A DNA stretch of 64,000 nt from Brevibacillus reuszeri (GTDB taxonomy: Bacteria > Bacillota > Bacilli > Brevibacillales > Brevibacillaceae). The first letter of the stretch is position 1; each line of letters starts with the position of its first letter. Where the stretch lies: contig NZ_BEXF01000001.1 of assembly GCF_002897295.1 (NCBI RefSeq), positions 310,001 to 374,000 on the forward strand, written 5' to 3'. Position numbers and translations under genes: made by a program. Below the pieces are notes generated by a model. It saw only the letters and a list, made by a program, of their open reading frames with translations. It did no database searches and was not told the origin of the DNA. This document shows, one piece after another, positions 7,634 through 16,104 of the stretch.

Positions 7634-8872
7634 TTAGTTAGTGGTGCTAACCGTGGCTGGAGCCTCATTTCGCACTTGTGGTGTAGTCCGAAGCGTCATG
7701 CCTACCACAAACGGAATGGCTACCGCGATGATCAACAACCAGAACGCTGCATCATAAGAGCCGTTGAACTGTTGAATCATAAAGCCCATGGCTGTTGGCG
7801 CAATAACTCCTGCCGTTTGTCCACCGAGATAGATCAGGCCAGAAGCAGCACCGACAGAGGAAGGATCGATATACTTCAGTGGCATGGTCAATGTCGTGGT
7901 TACTGCTGCGGCAAGACCGATATTCGCTAGTGTCTGGTACGCGACTACTAACGCTACGGTAGGAGCTTTAGACAAGAGATAAAGCGAAATGATGCCAATA
8001 AACGAACCGATTACGATTAATAGTCTTTCGCGTCCTACCATGCGTTTGTCCAAAAGCCATCCGGTGAGCAAGACAGTAGCAAAGGAGAGAATCGCTGGAA
8101 TCGAAGCGAGAGCACCCATGGAAACCATATCGAGATGGCGAACCTTTACCATATAGGTAGGCATCCAGGACATCATGCCCCATGTCACCATCGAAATACC
8201 GAAGTAGATAGCCATTAGCTTCCACAGCATGGAGATTTTCAACAGCTTGCGCAAAGGCAGCTTTTCATCGGTTTTCTTGGCAGCGACAGCTTGTGCTCCG
8301 GTTGGATGCAAGAACTTGGCGTATAAAGCAGCAAGAAGCAATCCGACTATTCCGAGAATGACAAACATAAATTGCCAGCCAAAGCTTTTGGACAGGCTCG
8401 CTGCTACCAAGGTAGCGAGTACACCCCCGATGGTTGTAGCTGAGGTCAAGATAGATTTGGCACGTGCCCGTTCGTGCTGTGGAAAGCTTTCTGCTACCGC
8501 AACCGAACTGGCAGAAGGATAGCTGCCCTCGCCAATCCCGAACAAGAAGCGAATCACGATGAGGGAGAGGAACGACCAGGCAGTACCTGTCAGGATCGTA
8601 AACAGCGACCAGCCGACAACAGATATAATAATGACTTTACGCGAGCCGAATTTATCTGCCAGACTGCCCCCAATTGGCTGCATGATCGCATAGCTCAGAA
8701 AGAAGCTGCTGAGAATAAGACCAACCTGTGTTTCGGATAGACCAAACTCTTGCGAAATAGGGATGACAGCTACATTGATCGCGACTTTATCGAAATAGTT
8801 GATGATCCAACCAAGGCACAGAAGTCCGAGGACCAGGTACTTGTTTTTGCTGTTTGCAATAGCGGTATTCAT
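7634..8872 (-). CDS. MFS transporter, anion:cation symporter (ACS) type
   Basis: 412 residues with twelve predicted membrane helices. The family signature follows helix 2 (GGSLADKFGSRKVI), and FLFGIGEGSYPSASSVAVAE is typical of the ACS branch that carries organic anions such as sugar acids or carboxylates. It is the first gene of a two-gene operon with the M20 amidohydrolase, so its likely cargo is an N-acyl or aryl-amide carboxylate used by that enzyme. The divergent regulator (9119-10432) probably controls both. Confidence 0.85.
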   Translation of the reverse strand: MNTAIANSKNKYLVLGLLCLGWIINYFDKVAINVAVIPISQEFGLSETQVGLILSSFFLSYAIMQPIGGSLADKFGSRKVIIISVVGWSLFTILTGTAWSFLSLIVIRFLFGIGEGSYPSASSVAVAESFPQHERARAKSILTSATTIGGVLATLVAASLSKSFGWQFMFVILGIVGLLLAALYAKFLHPTGAQAVAAKKTDEKLPLRKLLKISMLWKLMAIYFGISMVTWGMMSWMPTYMVKVRHLDMVSMGALASIPAILSFATVLLTGWLLDKRMVGRERLLIVIGSFIGIISLYLLSKAPTVALVVAYQTLANIGLAAAVTTTLTMPLKYIDPSSVGAASGLIYLGGQTAGVIAPTAMGFMIQQFNGSYDAAFWLLIIAVAIPFVVGMTLRTTPQVRNEAPATVSTTN

Positions 8873-8981
8873 CGTAAGACCCCCTTGTTAGCGTTTTCAC
8901 GGTTGTGTACAAAAAATGCGATTTTCTAAGCAGGCGAAAGGGAACACCACCACCTTATGTAAGTAAACGAAATCGAAAAAG

Positions 8982-9017
8982 TATTTTTAGACATAATAAG
9001 GACGATTTCTAAAAATA
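8982..9017. promoter_or_regulatory. Inverted repeat, candidate operator of the divergent regulator
   Basis: TATTTTTAGA (8982-8991) and TCTAAAAATA (9008-9017) form a perfect 10-bp inverted repeat in the 246-bp gap between the transporter and regulator genes. Confidence 0.5.
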
Positions 9018-9060
9018 ACTTTAAAGCAATCTTTTTGACATTTCAAGCCTTTTCAAAATA

Positions 9061-9089
9061 TTTTCAAAGAGGCCCAAATCTCCTATAAT
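9061..9089 (+). promoter_or_regulatory. Sigma-A promoter of the regulator
   Basis: TTTTCA (9061-9066) and TATAAT (9084-9089) with a 17-nt spacer, shortly before GGAAGGAGG and the ATG at 9119. Confidence 0.65.
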
Positions 9090-9118
9090 GGTCAAGTGAG
9101 TGGAAGGAGGGATTTCTT

Positions 9119-10432
9119 ATGATCCGATTGGGTGCCATCATTGCCCAGCACTCTTTAACAGAATTGGTATCCGTTCCGGCACGTGTCCAGGAACAGTGTG
9201 AGATCGTCATGCTGCCCTATCAGCGTTTGCATGAGACACCAGAGATTTACAGACAAAACGAGCAAAATGTCGATGGCTTTGTACTGACAGAATTGGCTTA
9301 TACGTATCTCATGCAAGAGTGGGGCAGCTTTTCCATACCGACGTATACGTTTCAAATCAGTGAGCAGGAGTTTTATAAAAAGCTGTTTCAGCTTACCCTG
9401 CGTAATCGAGACATGGATTTCTCTCGGGTGTATATCGACTTTATTCATCCACAAAACAACTTTATGGGGCTTACAGATATCTTCGAGGAAGCGTCTATGC
9501 CGTATACGCTAAAAGGCTTCATGGTAAACGATGAGATTTATGAGGCGGTACTGAACGAGCATATTCGTTTGAAACAAGAGGGCAAAATTGACTTGTCGTT
9601 GACGCGCTTGAGCAATATCGTGCCACAGCTCGACCGGCACGGTGTACCGCATATGTATGTCTTCCCCTCGCCTGACTCCATCGTCGCGCAGTTTGAGCAA
9701 ATCATTACGGAGCTGGCTGCGATCAAACTGGCGGAGAGTCGTATCGCGATCGGGCATATTACGATTGGCCAAGTGGATGGTGAAAAAGAGAGCTTGAACG
9801 AGTGGGAGCTGCGGCAAATGCTGCTGCACAAATCGCTTTTGGAGTTCAGTACGGAGCAGCGGGTTCCGTTTTTGATCCAAAAATCGAATAAAAGCTTTGA
9901 GATCATCAGTTCTTTTAAAGACATCAAACTGCTAACCGACAACCTCACCCAATGCCTATTACTTGCCTACCTGGAAAAAACACTTCCGTTTCCCGTGCAT
10001 ATCGGTTGGGGCGTAGGAAACAGCATGTACAAGGCTCGGACAAACGCACAGGCTGCCAACGGCATGTCGGCGGCAAATCAAACGCCAGGTACGTTCATTG
10101 TGACCGACAGCGATCAGATTATTGGTCCGCTTGGAGAAGAAAACTGTCTTCACTATCGAAATCAAATGAATAGCGCGATCCAGCGACTGAGTGAAGCGAC
10201 GGATTTGTCTACGCTGCAGCTCCAAAAAATATTGGCGGTTCTAGCGAAAACGGAGAGTAACGAGCTGACGGCAGATGAGCTCGCCTACCATCTCGGGGTC
10301 ACGGTACGAAGCGCGAATCGGATGCTCAATCGACTGGAGGAAAAAGGCGTTGCTCACGTCTTGTATAAGAAACAGGAGAAGCTGCGCGGACGTCCTACGA
10401 AAATCTATCAAATTCAGCTGCCAACCGAATAA
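9119..10432 (+). CDS. Transcriptional regulator with C-terminal winged HTH
   Basis: 437 residues. The C-terminal 70 residues form a helix-turn-helix (LTADELAYHLGVTVRSANRMLNRLEEKG) ending in a basic wing (KLRGRPTKIYQI). A middle segment, PFPVHIGWGVGNSMYKARTN, followed by AQAA, looks like the degenerate GGDEF/cyclase-like fold used as a ligand sensor in PucR/CdaR-type regulators. The N-terminal part is unassigned. It is divergent from the MFS/M20 operon, so it is probably that operon's regulator, responding to its amide substrate. The start is supported by GGAAGGAGG. Confidence 0.75.
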   Translation: MIRLGAIIAQHSLTELVSVPARVQEQCEIVMLPYQRLHETPEIYRQNEQNVDGFVLTELAYTYLMQEWGSFSIPTYTFQISEQEFYKKLFQLTLRNRDMDFSRVYIDFIHPQNNFMGLTDIFEEASMPYTLKGFMVNDEIYEAVLNEHIRLKQEGKIDLSLTRLSNIVPQLDRHGVPHMYVFPSPDSIVAQFEQIITELAAIKLAESRIAIGHITIGQVDGEKESLNEWELRQMLLHKSLLEFSTEQRVPFLIQKSNKSFEIISSFKDIKLLTDNLTQCLLLAYLEKTLPFPVHIGWGVGNSMYKARTNAQAANGMSAANQTPGTFIVTDSDQIIGPLGEENCLHYRNQMNSAIQRLSEATDLSTLQLQKILAVLAKTESNELTADELAYHLGVTVRSANRMLNRLEEKGVAHVLYKKQEKLRGRPTKIYQIQLPTE

Positions 10433-10564
10433 TTTTGGCGAGCCTGGAAAAATGTTCATCAATCGTTAGCCATTTCGTCACCAATTAGTCAAGGATTCCA
10501 GATTTTGGACGACTTCTTTTCAGTACAATGATAGTGTAGAACAAGTAGAAAGAAGGGGTCAGAA

Positions 10565-10951
10565 GTGAACAAAAAATGGGGTCTGTTGGTTTCAGCAGTT
10601 GCGCTGTCCGCAATGTTGATGACAGCATGTGGTGGAGAAAGCAAGGATCAGGCGGCAAGCGGCAATTCCGCAACTCCTGCAGCGACATCTGGCACTGCGG
10701 TTAACATTGAAGCGAGCAACTGGAAATTCAATCAAGATACATTTGAGGTTAAGGCTGGCGAGGAGTTCACCATTAACTTCAAATCGACTGAAGGCTTCCA
10801 TGGAATCGGGATCCAAGGCCTGGATGTAGACATCCAAAAAGACGGCAGCAAAACGATGAAAATCGATGAAGCTGGCGAATACACCATTTTCTGCAATGTT
10901 ATTTGCGGACCAGACCACGGCAAAATGGTTGCTAAACTCGTTGTAAAATAA
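10565..10951 (+). CDS. Stand-alone CuA-type cupredoxin lipoprotein
   Basis: 128 residues. A lipoprotein signal peptide ends MLMTACGG (lipid-anchored C22), followed by a Ser/Ala/Thr linker and one cupredoxin domain. The copper ligands of a binuclear CuA centre can be read: H79 (EGFHGIG), C110, C114, H118 and M121 in FCNVICGPDHGKM. The usual glutamate of the CuA motif (CxExC) is a valine here. No membrane hairpin is present, unlike true CtaC. It probably sits outside the membrane and carries copper or electrons for a terminal oxidase. Start GTG 10565, with AAGGGG upstream. Confidence 0.85.
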   Translation: MNKKWGLLVSAVALSAMLMTACGGESKDQAASGNSATPAATSGTAVNIEASNWKFNQDTFEVKAGEEFTINFKSTEGFHGIGIQGLDVDIQKDGSKTMKIDEAGEYTIFCNVICGPDHGKMVAKLVVK

Positions 10952-11089
10952 ATCAAATTCCTTTTCCATAAGAGAAACACACAACCACCCAAACACTTTG
11001 GCCTGCATTGCGGGTCAGGGTGTTTTTCAATTTTTACGGACATACTACATGGGTAGCAATCAAAGCCAGTATCCAAGGGGAGAACTCAC

Positions 11090-11206
11090 ATGTCGAAGCA
11101 CAACAACAAGGATAAAAGGCCAACGGAGGCTTCAGCGGGATCTCGCAGCACACCTCCCAAAACGGGAGAAAATACGGGACATAATTTGCGAAAAGAAGAT
11201 AAGTAA
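11090..11206 (+). CDS. Small highly charged hypothetical protein (38 aa)
   Basis: 38 residues, almost entirely polar (MSKHNNKDKRPTEA ... GHNLRKEDK), no hydrophobic segment. It has a good ribosome site (AAGGGGAG, 7 nt before ATG) and is followed by a hairpin, so it is probably expressed. It resembles minor small acid-soluble spore proteins in composition, but no family is recognised. Confidence 0.55.
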   Translation: MSKHNNKDKRPTEASAGSRSTPPKTGENTGHNLRKEDK

Positions 11207-11232
11207 CAGCAAGCGGTCACATCCACTTCTAT

Positions 11233-11267
11233 GAAAGGTCCACCAAAAGCTTACGGGTGGGCCTTTC
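11233..11267. terminator. Hairpin after the small charged protein
   Basis: AAAGG-CCACC pairs with GGTGG-CCTTT; T-tract is short in both directions. Confidence 0.55.
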
Positions 11268-11353
11268 CCATTTCCTTTTCACATTTTCATACATGATTTT
11301 TCTCATTTTTGCGCATGGTAAGGAGGAAAAGGTTGTAAAAAGGAGTGGATGAA

Positions 11354-11881
11354 ATGAAGCATTGGAAAAGAGGAGTAGTAGCAGCGATCTTGGGGGTGAG
11401 CATGGCGCTTCCAGGTGTCGTTCAGGCAGCGACGCATTCAGCACATTCTTATTCAACGGATAACGTGAAGCCCTTGCACAGGGATCACGGTGATCACGCC
11501 AAAAAGTTCCATGGCATGCACAGTGGCGCACACCAAAAAATGTACATGACCCTGCTGGCTGAAAAGTATACACCCAATAGTGTGGGAGAATGGCAAGCCG
11601 CTTTCAAGGAAAGAGAGCGTCTGATGAATGAGCTCGAAGCAGCCCGCAGTGCCAATAGTGACGATCCGAAAGAAAAGAAAATGGACGAGCAAGGCAAAAA
11701 CGATGACAATGATGCGAGACGTGCACGCATGGAGCAGTACAAGCAGACGCGCGAGGAATTCAACGCGGCGATTGAGTCAGGAGATGCGGCAAAAATCAAG
11801 GAAACACTGCCGAAGATGCTGGAGCAGCTGAAATCCAAAAATGAGCGTCTGGCGCAAAAGCTGAAGGAAAAAAAGAAATAG
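11354..11881 (+). CDS. Exported His-rich coiled-coil protein
   Basis: 175 residues. A signal peptide (about 1-25, cleaved after VVQA) is followed by a His-rich stretch (THSAHSY, HRDHGDH, HGMHSGAHQ) that could bind metal. A long charged helix (80-175: KERERLMNELEA, RMEQYKQTREEFN, KSKNERLAQKLKEKKK) follows, probably coiled coil. No family is recognised; the layout recalls Spy/CpxP-like periplasmic sensors only loosely. ATG 11354 is preferred over the upstream in-frame GTG because AAAAAGGAG is 8 nt upstream of the ATG. It is monocistronic with a strong terminator. Confidence 0.7.
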   Translation: MKHWKRGVVAAILGVSMALPGVVQAATHSAHSYSTDNVKPLHRDHGDHAKKFHGMHSGAHQKMYMTLLAEKYTPNSVGEWQAAFKERERLMNELEAARSANSDDPKEKKMDEQGKNDDNDARRARMEQYKQTREEFNAAIESGDAAKIKETLPKMLEQLKSKNERLAQKLKEKKK

Positions 11882-11897
11882 GCAACAAGAGCAAAGA

Positions 11898-11925
11898 GGA
11901 CGTGTCAGAGAGGCACGTCCTTTTT
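11898..11925 (+). terminator. Intrinsic terminator
   Basis: GGACGTG (11898-11904) pairs with CACGTCC (11914-11920), followed by five Ts. Confidence 0.9.
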
Positions 11926-12199
11926 ACATAAATGGCTGCGCCAGCATAGCTGGTGTCCATTCCTGCACGATGATCGTATGCTCCTCCTGGCATTTGGGGC
12001 ACCAGCCGGTGTGCAGGCATTGATGATTCTGACGATCCGGATAGCCATTGTCCAGTTTGGCATCATCTATTTCACGGTATGGACTGTAAGCACCATAGAA
12101 GTCATACAGCTTGCCCGCATCCGACAGCAGCTGTCCACAGCGAGGACAATCATTAGCAAGAGCAGCAAGTCCATTACAAACCGGGCAAAAATGTTTCAT
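11924..12199 (-). CDS. Small double zinc-ribbon protein
   Basis: 91 residues with three CxxC knuckles: FCPVCNG, DCPRCGQ and WCPKCQEE. It is therefore a probable zinc-binding protein, cytosolic, of unknown role. A GGAGGAGAG ribosome site 5 nt upstream of the ATG at 12199 fixes the start; the longer frame has no support. Confidence 0.75.
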   Translation of the reverse strand: MKHFCPVCNGLAALANDCPRCGQLLSDAGKLYDFYGAYSPYREIDDAKLDNGYPDRQNHQCLHTGWCPKCQEEHTIIVQEWTPAMLAQPFM

Positions 12200-12338
12200 G
12201 GCAACTCTCCTCCACGACGGTTTGGCGGTCATCACTACTGTGCGCCTGAACCAGATGGGCTATGCAAGAATAGGAGGGAGGGGAGAAGATAAAAACCCTG
12301 CTTGTGCTTCTGGGAGCAGCAAACAGGGATTGACATTG

Positions 12339-13349
12339 TTATGCTTTAAAGTTGTCCATGCTTGACGAGTGGCCTGGCTGCAGCTTTGCATCCGGGTTGA
12401 AATAAGAAACGGCGTTGTTCACGGCAGTGGGAGCTTCACCAAACCCAACAGCAATCAGCTTCACTTTGCCTGGATACGTGGCGATGTCACCAGCTGCAAA
12501 AATGCCTGGAATATTGGATTCCATGCGCGTGTTCACAACAATCGAGCCTTTTTCCAGCTCGAGTCCCCAATTTTTAATCGGACCGAGAGAGGAAATGAAG
12601 CCAAAGTTGACGATGACAGCATCGACTTCCAATTCAACTTCTTCCTTGGTTGTGCTGTTAACTAATGTGAGTCGTTCAATCTTGTCTTCACCGTGCAAGG
12701 CTGTTAATTCGTAAGGGGTGGTTACTTTTACTTTGGATGCCATGAGCATTTCTACGCTGTGTTCATGAGCACGGAATTTGTCTCTGCGATGGATGAGGTG
12801 TACTTCTTTGGCAATCGGTTCGAGCATCAGGGACCAGTCCAGTGCGGAGTCGCCACCGCCAAAAACGGCAACGCGCTGTCCCTTGAAGGAGTTCAGATCG
12901 GTAACAAAGTAGTGCAGATTGGATTTTTCGTATTTGACGGCATCTGGATGTTCCAGTCTGCGGGGTTCAAAAGCACCTACACCTGCTGTGATGATTACAG
13001 ATTTGGAGTAGTGCGTGCCTTTGTCCGTTGTGATTTCAAACACATCGTCCGCTTTTTTCTCTACGTTTTCCACTTTTTCTTCCAGGCAAACCGTTTGCTG
13101 AAAGCGTGAAATCTGATCTTTCAGATTATTGATTAAATCCTGCGCCAAAACCTTTGGGAATCCGGCTACATCATATATGTACTTCTCCGGATAAAGAGCA
13201 GACAATTGCCCACCAAGCTGAGGCATGCTCTCAATGATTTTTACACTTGCCTGGCGCATGCCACCATAAAAAGCAGTGAACAATCCGGCCGGGCCTCCAC
13301 CAATGATCGTAATGTCGTAGATTTGCTCGTCCTTTTGCAGAAAATTCAA
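12339..13349 (-). CDS. yumC: Ferredoxin/flavodoxin-NADP+ reductase (thioredoxin-reductase-like type)
   Basis: 336 residues, homologous to YumC. FAD site [14 protein letters not shown] (13-26), NADPH-binding GGGDSALDW in the middle domain, and the C-terminal [12 protein letters not shown] contact are present, but the CxxC redox pair of thioredoxin reductase is absent, as expected for this class. It moves electrons between NADPH and ferredoxin or flavodoxin in the cytosol. Start TTG 13349, with GGAGGTG 7 nt upstream. It is divergent from ndh, as in the B. subtilis yumC-yumB locus. Confidence 0.93.
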   Translation of the reverse strand: MNFLQKDEQIYDITIIGGGPAGLFTAFYGGMRQASVKIIESMPQLGGQLSALYPEKYIYDVAGFPKVLAQDLINNLKDQISRFQQTVCLEEKVENVEKKADDVFEITTDKGTHYSKSVIITAGVGAFEPRRLEHPDAVKYEKSNLHYFVTDLNSFKGQRVAVFGGGDSALDWSLMLEPIAKEVHLIHRRDKFRAHEHSVEMLMASKVKVTTPYELTALHGEDKIERLTLVNSTTKEEVELEVDAVIVNFGFISSLGPIKNWGLELEKGSIVVNTRMESNIPGIFAAGDIATYPGKVKLIAVGFGEAPTAVNNAVSYFNPDAKLQPGHSSSMDNFKA

Positions 13350-13524
13350 TCCAAAGCACCTCCGAATATTCGTGAAACGAACTCAAGCTCCATTATACCT
13401 TATTTTTCCGATTGAAAAAAAGCAGGTAAAATTCGGTGGGATAGGCAAAAAACCCTTGCAAATCAAATCTGCACCCGATAAGATGAGGGGGAATGTAATA
13501 ATATTGTCACATTTTTTTCTGGGT

Positions 13525-13542
13525 TTGTGCTTTTTTTCACAG
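13525..13542. promoter_or_regulatory. Candidate Rex operator 1 upstream of ndh
   Basis: TTGTGCTTTTTTTCACAG matches the Rex consensus TTGTGAAnnnnTTCACAA at 11 of 14 fixed positions. Rex senses NADH/NAD+ and is known to control ndh in B. subtilis. Confidence 0.55.
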
Positions 13543-13625
13543 ATTGCTTCATACAACATAGCATAGGCAATCATTCTCGCTATGACTTCTGCATTCATTT
13601 TGGGCATCTTATTACGTAACTAGCC

Positions 13626-13643
13626 TCGTGAAATTTCGCACAA
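13626..13643. promoter_or_regulatory. Candidate Rex operator 2 upstream of ndh
   Basis: TCGTGAAATTTCGCACAA, also 11 of 14 matches to the Rex consensus, 56 bp before the ndh start. Together with site 1 it occupies the 349-bp divergent region between yumC and ndh, which holds nothing else recognisable. Confidence 0.6.
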
Positions 13644-13698
13644 ACTCACCTTTATATGTATTTTTCCTTACTATTATTGATGAATGGAAGGGATACCG

Positions 13699-14889
13699 AT
13701 GAGTACACCCAAAATCCTCATTCTGGGCGCTGGCTACGGTGGGTTAATTACCACTCTGCAGCTGCAAAAAAGGCTGAATTACAACGAAGCAGAAATCACC
13801 TTGGTAAACAAACACAACTATCACTATATTACGACTTGGCTCCATGAGCCGGCTGCTGGAACAGCTTCTGCTGACCATGCACGTGTGAGTCTCGAAGGGC
13901 TTTTAAACAGCGACAAGGTCAATTTTGTAAAAGGCACGGTCCAATCGATTCAATCCGAAGCACAAACCGTGACTTTGGAAAATGGGGACGTCTTAGGCTA
14001 TGACTACCTCGTGATCGGCCTCGGAAGTGAACCGGAGACATTCGGCATCGAGGGATTAAAGGAGCACGCATTCAGCATCCGCAGCATCAATGCGGTGCGC
14101 CATATTCGCGAGCACATCGAATACATGTTTTCCAAATATAAAAATGAACCGCATCGCACCGATTACTTGACCTTTGTTGTCGGGGGAGCAGGCTTTACAG
14201 GAATCGAATTTTGTGGGGAGCTCGGAGATCGTCTGCCAGAGCTTTGCGAGGAATTCGATGTGGACCCAGAGCTTGTAAAGGTATATTGCATAGAGGCAGC
14301 GCCTACTGCTTTGCCTGGCTTTGATCCTGAGCTGGTCAACTACGCGATGGATGTACTGGAACGCAAAGGGATTGAATTCAAGATCGGGACCCCTATCAAG
14401 CAATGCACCCCGGATGGTGTACTGCTTGCAACAGGCGAAGAGATCAAATCCAAAACAGTCATCTGGGCCGCTGGCGTGCGCGGAAACAGCCTCGTGGAAA
14501 AAGCAGGCTTTGAAGTTATGCGGGGCCGTGTCAAGGTCGACGAATATTTGCGGGCGCCTGGGCAAGAAAACGTATTTGTCGTAGGTGACTGCGCTCTCAT
14601 CTTTAACGAAGAAGGGCGCCCTTATCCGCCAACTGCTCAAATCGCTGTCCAAGAAGGCGAAACATTGGGCGACAATTTAGCAGCGATGATTCGTGGAGAA
14701 CTCACCCAAAAGTTTACTCCTCATCTTCAAGGAACACTCGCCTCTCTTGGAAAAGGCGAAGGCATCGGCCAGGTTGGTTCGAAAAAGCTGTTTGGCAGCA
14801 CAGCAGCCATGATGAAAAAAGCGAGCGATTTGCGCTACCTGTACAAAATCGGCGGCGTCGGTCTGGCTCTCAAGAAAGTAAAGCTGTAG
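13699..14889 (+). CDS. ndh: Type II NADH dehydrogenase (NDH-2)
   Basis: 396 residues, single-subunit non-proton-pumping NADH:menaquinone oxidoreductase at the inner membrane face; homologue of YumB/Ndh. FAD motif ILILGAGYGGLIT near the start, NAD motif VVGGAGFTGIE about residue 158, FAD contact VFVVGDCA about residue 293, and the amphipathic C-terminal membrane-binding end (LYKIGGVGLALKKVKL). ATG 13699 is preferred because GGAAGGGA lies just upstream; the ATG at 13684 has no ribosome site. Two Rex-like operators upstream suggest NADH-responsive control. Confidence 0.93.
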   Translation: MSTPKILILGAGYGGLITTLQLQKRLNYNEAEITLVNKHNYHYITTWLHEPAAGTASADHARVSLEGLLNSDKVNFVKGTVQSIQSEAQTVTLENGDVLGYDYLVIGLGSEPETFGIEGLKEHAFSIRSINAVRHIREHIEYMFSKYKNEPHRTDYLTFVVGGAGFTGIEFCGELGDRLPELCEEFDVDPELVKVYCIEAAPTALPGFDPELVNYAMDVLERKGIEFKIGTPIKQCTPDGVLLATGEEIKSKTVIWAAGVRGNSLVEKAGFEVMRGRVKVDEYLRAPGQENVFVVGDCALIFNEEGRPYPPTAQIAVQEGETLGDNLAAMIRGELTQKFTPHLQGTLASLGKGEGIGQVGSKKLFGSTAAMMKKASDLRYLYKIGGVGLALKKVKL

Positions 14890-14893
14890 GCGT

Positions 14894-15145
14894 ATGCGTC
14901 ACGCGAGTATACAAGTCAGAGGGCTAATGACCCGCGAAGAGATGGAACGCTACAACGCCATGATGGAAGTGGGCGCTTTTTTGGAAGAACAGGGCAGACA
15001 CGACCTGGCGTGGAATGTGCAGCGAGAAGTGGATATTCTCATCCTGCCTGCTATCGACCGGCTCAAGGAAAAGGGCCGGGAGAGGGACAGAGAAAATCTG
15101 CGTTACATGATTGATAATGGCCTGTTGGATGACGAGGATGACTAA
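14894..15145 (+). CDS. Small acidic helical protein following ndh
   Basis: 83 residues, charged and helical, ending GLLDDEDD; no family recognised. It begins 2 bp after the ndh stop, so it is probably co-transcribed with ndh. The ATG at 14894 has a poor ribosome site. An internal ATG (codon 12, after AGAGGG) is an alternative start giving MTREEMERYNAMME. It ends before a strong hairpin. Confidence 0.65.
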   Translation: MRHASIQVRGLMTREEMERYNAMMEVGAFLEEQGRHDLAWNVQREVDILILPAIDRLKEKGRERDRENLRYMIDNGLLDDEDD

Positions 15146-15156
15146 ACGATTGGGTG

Positions 15157-15182
15157 CCCCCGGTAAGTGTTGCCGGGGGTTT
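15157..15182 (+). terminator. Terminator of the ndh operon
   Basis: CCCCCGG (15157-15163) pairs with CCGGGGG (15173-15179), then TTTC. Confidence 0.75.
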
Positions 15183-15211
15183 CGTGTAGGTAAGAAAGGG
15201 AGCGAGGGAGT

Positions 15212-15688
15212 ATGAGAGAAGGAAAAGTATGGCTTGGGGCATGTGGAATTGTGATACGCGGCGAGGAAGCACTCGTGGTCAAAAAAGCGTATAGCGGACT
15301 AAAAGGACAATGGTCGTTTCCGGCAGGCTTCGTTCAGCAGTCAGAGACGGTAGATGAGGCTGCGGTACGTGAGGTGCTGGAGGAAACAGGGGTACAAGCT
15401 GTTGTCCGGCACGTAGCGGGAATTCGATCGGGTGTCATTAAAGAAAGCATCAGCGATAACATGGTTGTGTTTTGGATGGATTATGTGAGTGGGGAGCCCA
15501 GGCCGCAGGAGGGCGAGATTGAAGAAGCGCGTTTCATGCCGATCAGTGAGCTCATGCATGATCCACTTTCTTCTACATACTTGAAAATTATTTTGCCTGG
15601 GTACAAAACTCGTGAGCAAGGCATGCCTGGGCATACGTATGAGATTGATCCAGTCTTTCAGTACACCTCCTATAAAATATTCAAGTAA
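15212..15688 (+). CDS. Nudix hydrolase
   Basis: 158 residues. A complete Nudix box: GFVQQSETVDEAAVREVLEE, then TGV, fits GX5EX7REUXEEXGU with all metal-binding glutamates. It hydrolyses a nucleoside diphosphate linked to an unknown group X in the cytosol. The N-terminal VWLGACGIVIRGEEAL and the SFPAG strand are typical. It has its own ribosome site (AAAGGGAGCGAGGGAG) and terminator. Confidence 0.9.
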   Translation: MREGKVWLGACGIVIRGEEALVVKKAYSGLKGQWSFPAGFVQQSETVDEAAVREVLEETGVQAVVRHVAGIRSGVIKESISDNMVVFWMDYVSGEPRPQEGEIEEARFMPISELMHDPLSSTYLKIILPGYKTREQGMPGHTYEIDPVFQYTSYKIFK

Positions 15689-15730
15689 AGAAGGAGCTCA
15701 CAAGCCAAAATAGTGAGAATCAAAAAGCTA

Positions 15731-15767
15731 AACCGTGATGTTTCCGCTTACATCATGGTTTTTTTGC
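15731..15767 (+). terminator. Intrinsic terminator of the Nudix gene
   Basis: AACCGTGATG (15731-15740) pairs with CATCATGGTT (15751-15760), followed by a T run. Confidence 0.85.
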
Positions 15768-15803
15768 ATTTTTTTCGATGGAAAGCTGTTGTGCAATCCG
15801 TAA

Positions 15804-15873
15804 ATATTCTGATATAGTTAGATACATCAAAATTATCTGAATATACATGCAATTACCTAAAACGCATGTATAT
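15804..15873 (+). promoter_or_regulatory. Nested inverted repeats upstream of yuiA
   Basis: ATATTCTGATAT (15804-15815) is a 10/12 inverted match to TTATCTGAATAT (15833-15844). A second, perfect 10-bp repeat follows: ATATACATGC (15841-15850) and GCATGTATAT (15864-15873). These look like operators (MarR or DUF24 style) or a leader hairpin. The regulator is unknown. Confidence 0.5.
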
Positions 15874-15890
15874 CGAAAGGGGAGCTCATC

Positions 15891-16031
15891 ATGAGACAGA
15901 AACAAGAACAATGCCCGTATTGTGATGGTCAAGGGTATTTCCAGTTGCTCCTGGGGGGCTCGGAAAATTGCCCAAACTGTGAAGGAGCAGGTACACATGC
16001 TCAAGCTGATCCAGTCTCTTCTAAACAATAA
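15891..16031 (+). CDS. yuiA: YuiA-like small zinc-finger protein (46 aa)
   Basis: 46 residues with two CxxCxGxG knuckles, CPYCDGQG (8-15) and CPNCEGAG (27-34), the same zinc motif as in the DnaJ cysteine-rich domain. It corresponds in position and pattern to B. subtilis YuiA beside yumB (ndh-like). Function is unknown; a redox- or zinc-linked role is inferred from the neighbours. GAAAGGGGAG precedes the ATG. It is easily missed because of its length. Confidence 0.75.
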   Translation: MRQKQEQCPYCDGQGYFQLLLGGSENCPNCEGAGTHAQADPVSSKQ

Positions 16032-16054
16032 TGACCATACGGCATAGCAAGGAA

Positions 16055-16088
16055 AACCGTCAGGGAATCACTCCCCGACGGTTTTTTT
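16055..16088 (+). terminator. Intrinsic terminator of yuiA
   Basis: AACCGTC-AGGG pairs with CCCC-GACGGTT, followed by a T run to 16088. It also lies at the 3' end of the minus-strand oligopeptide-binding protein. Confidence 0.9.
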
Positions 16089-16104
16089 GGTTTTCGTTCT
16101 AAAG

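Noticed and set aside
12369..12665. Open frames on the plus strand inside the ferredoxin reductase gene
   Set aside because: They are antisense shadows of a strongly conserved minus-strand gene and have no ribosome sites.
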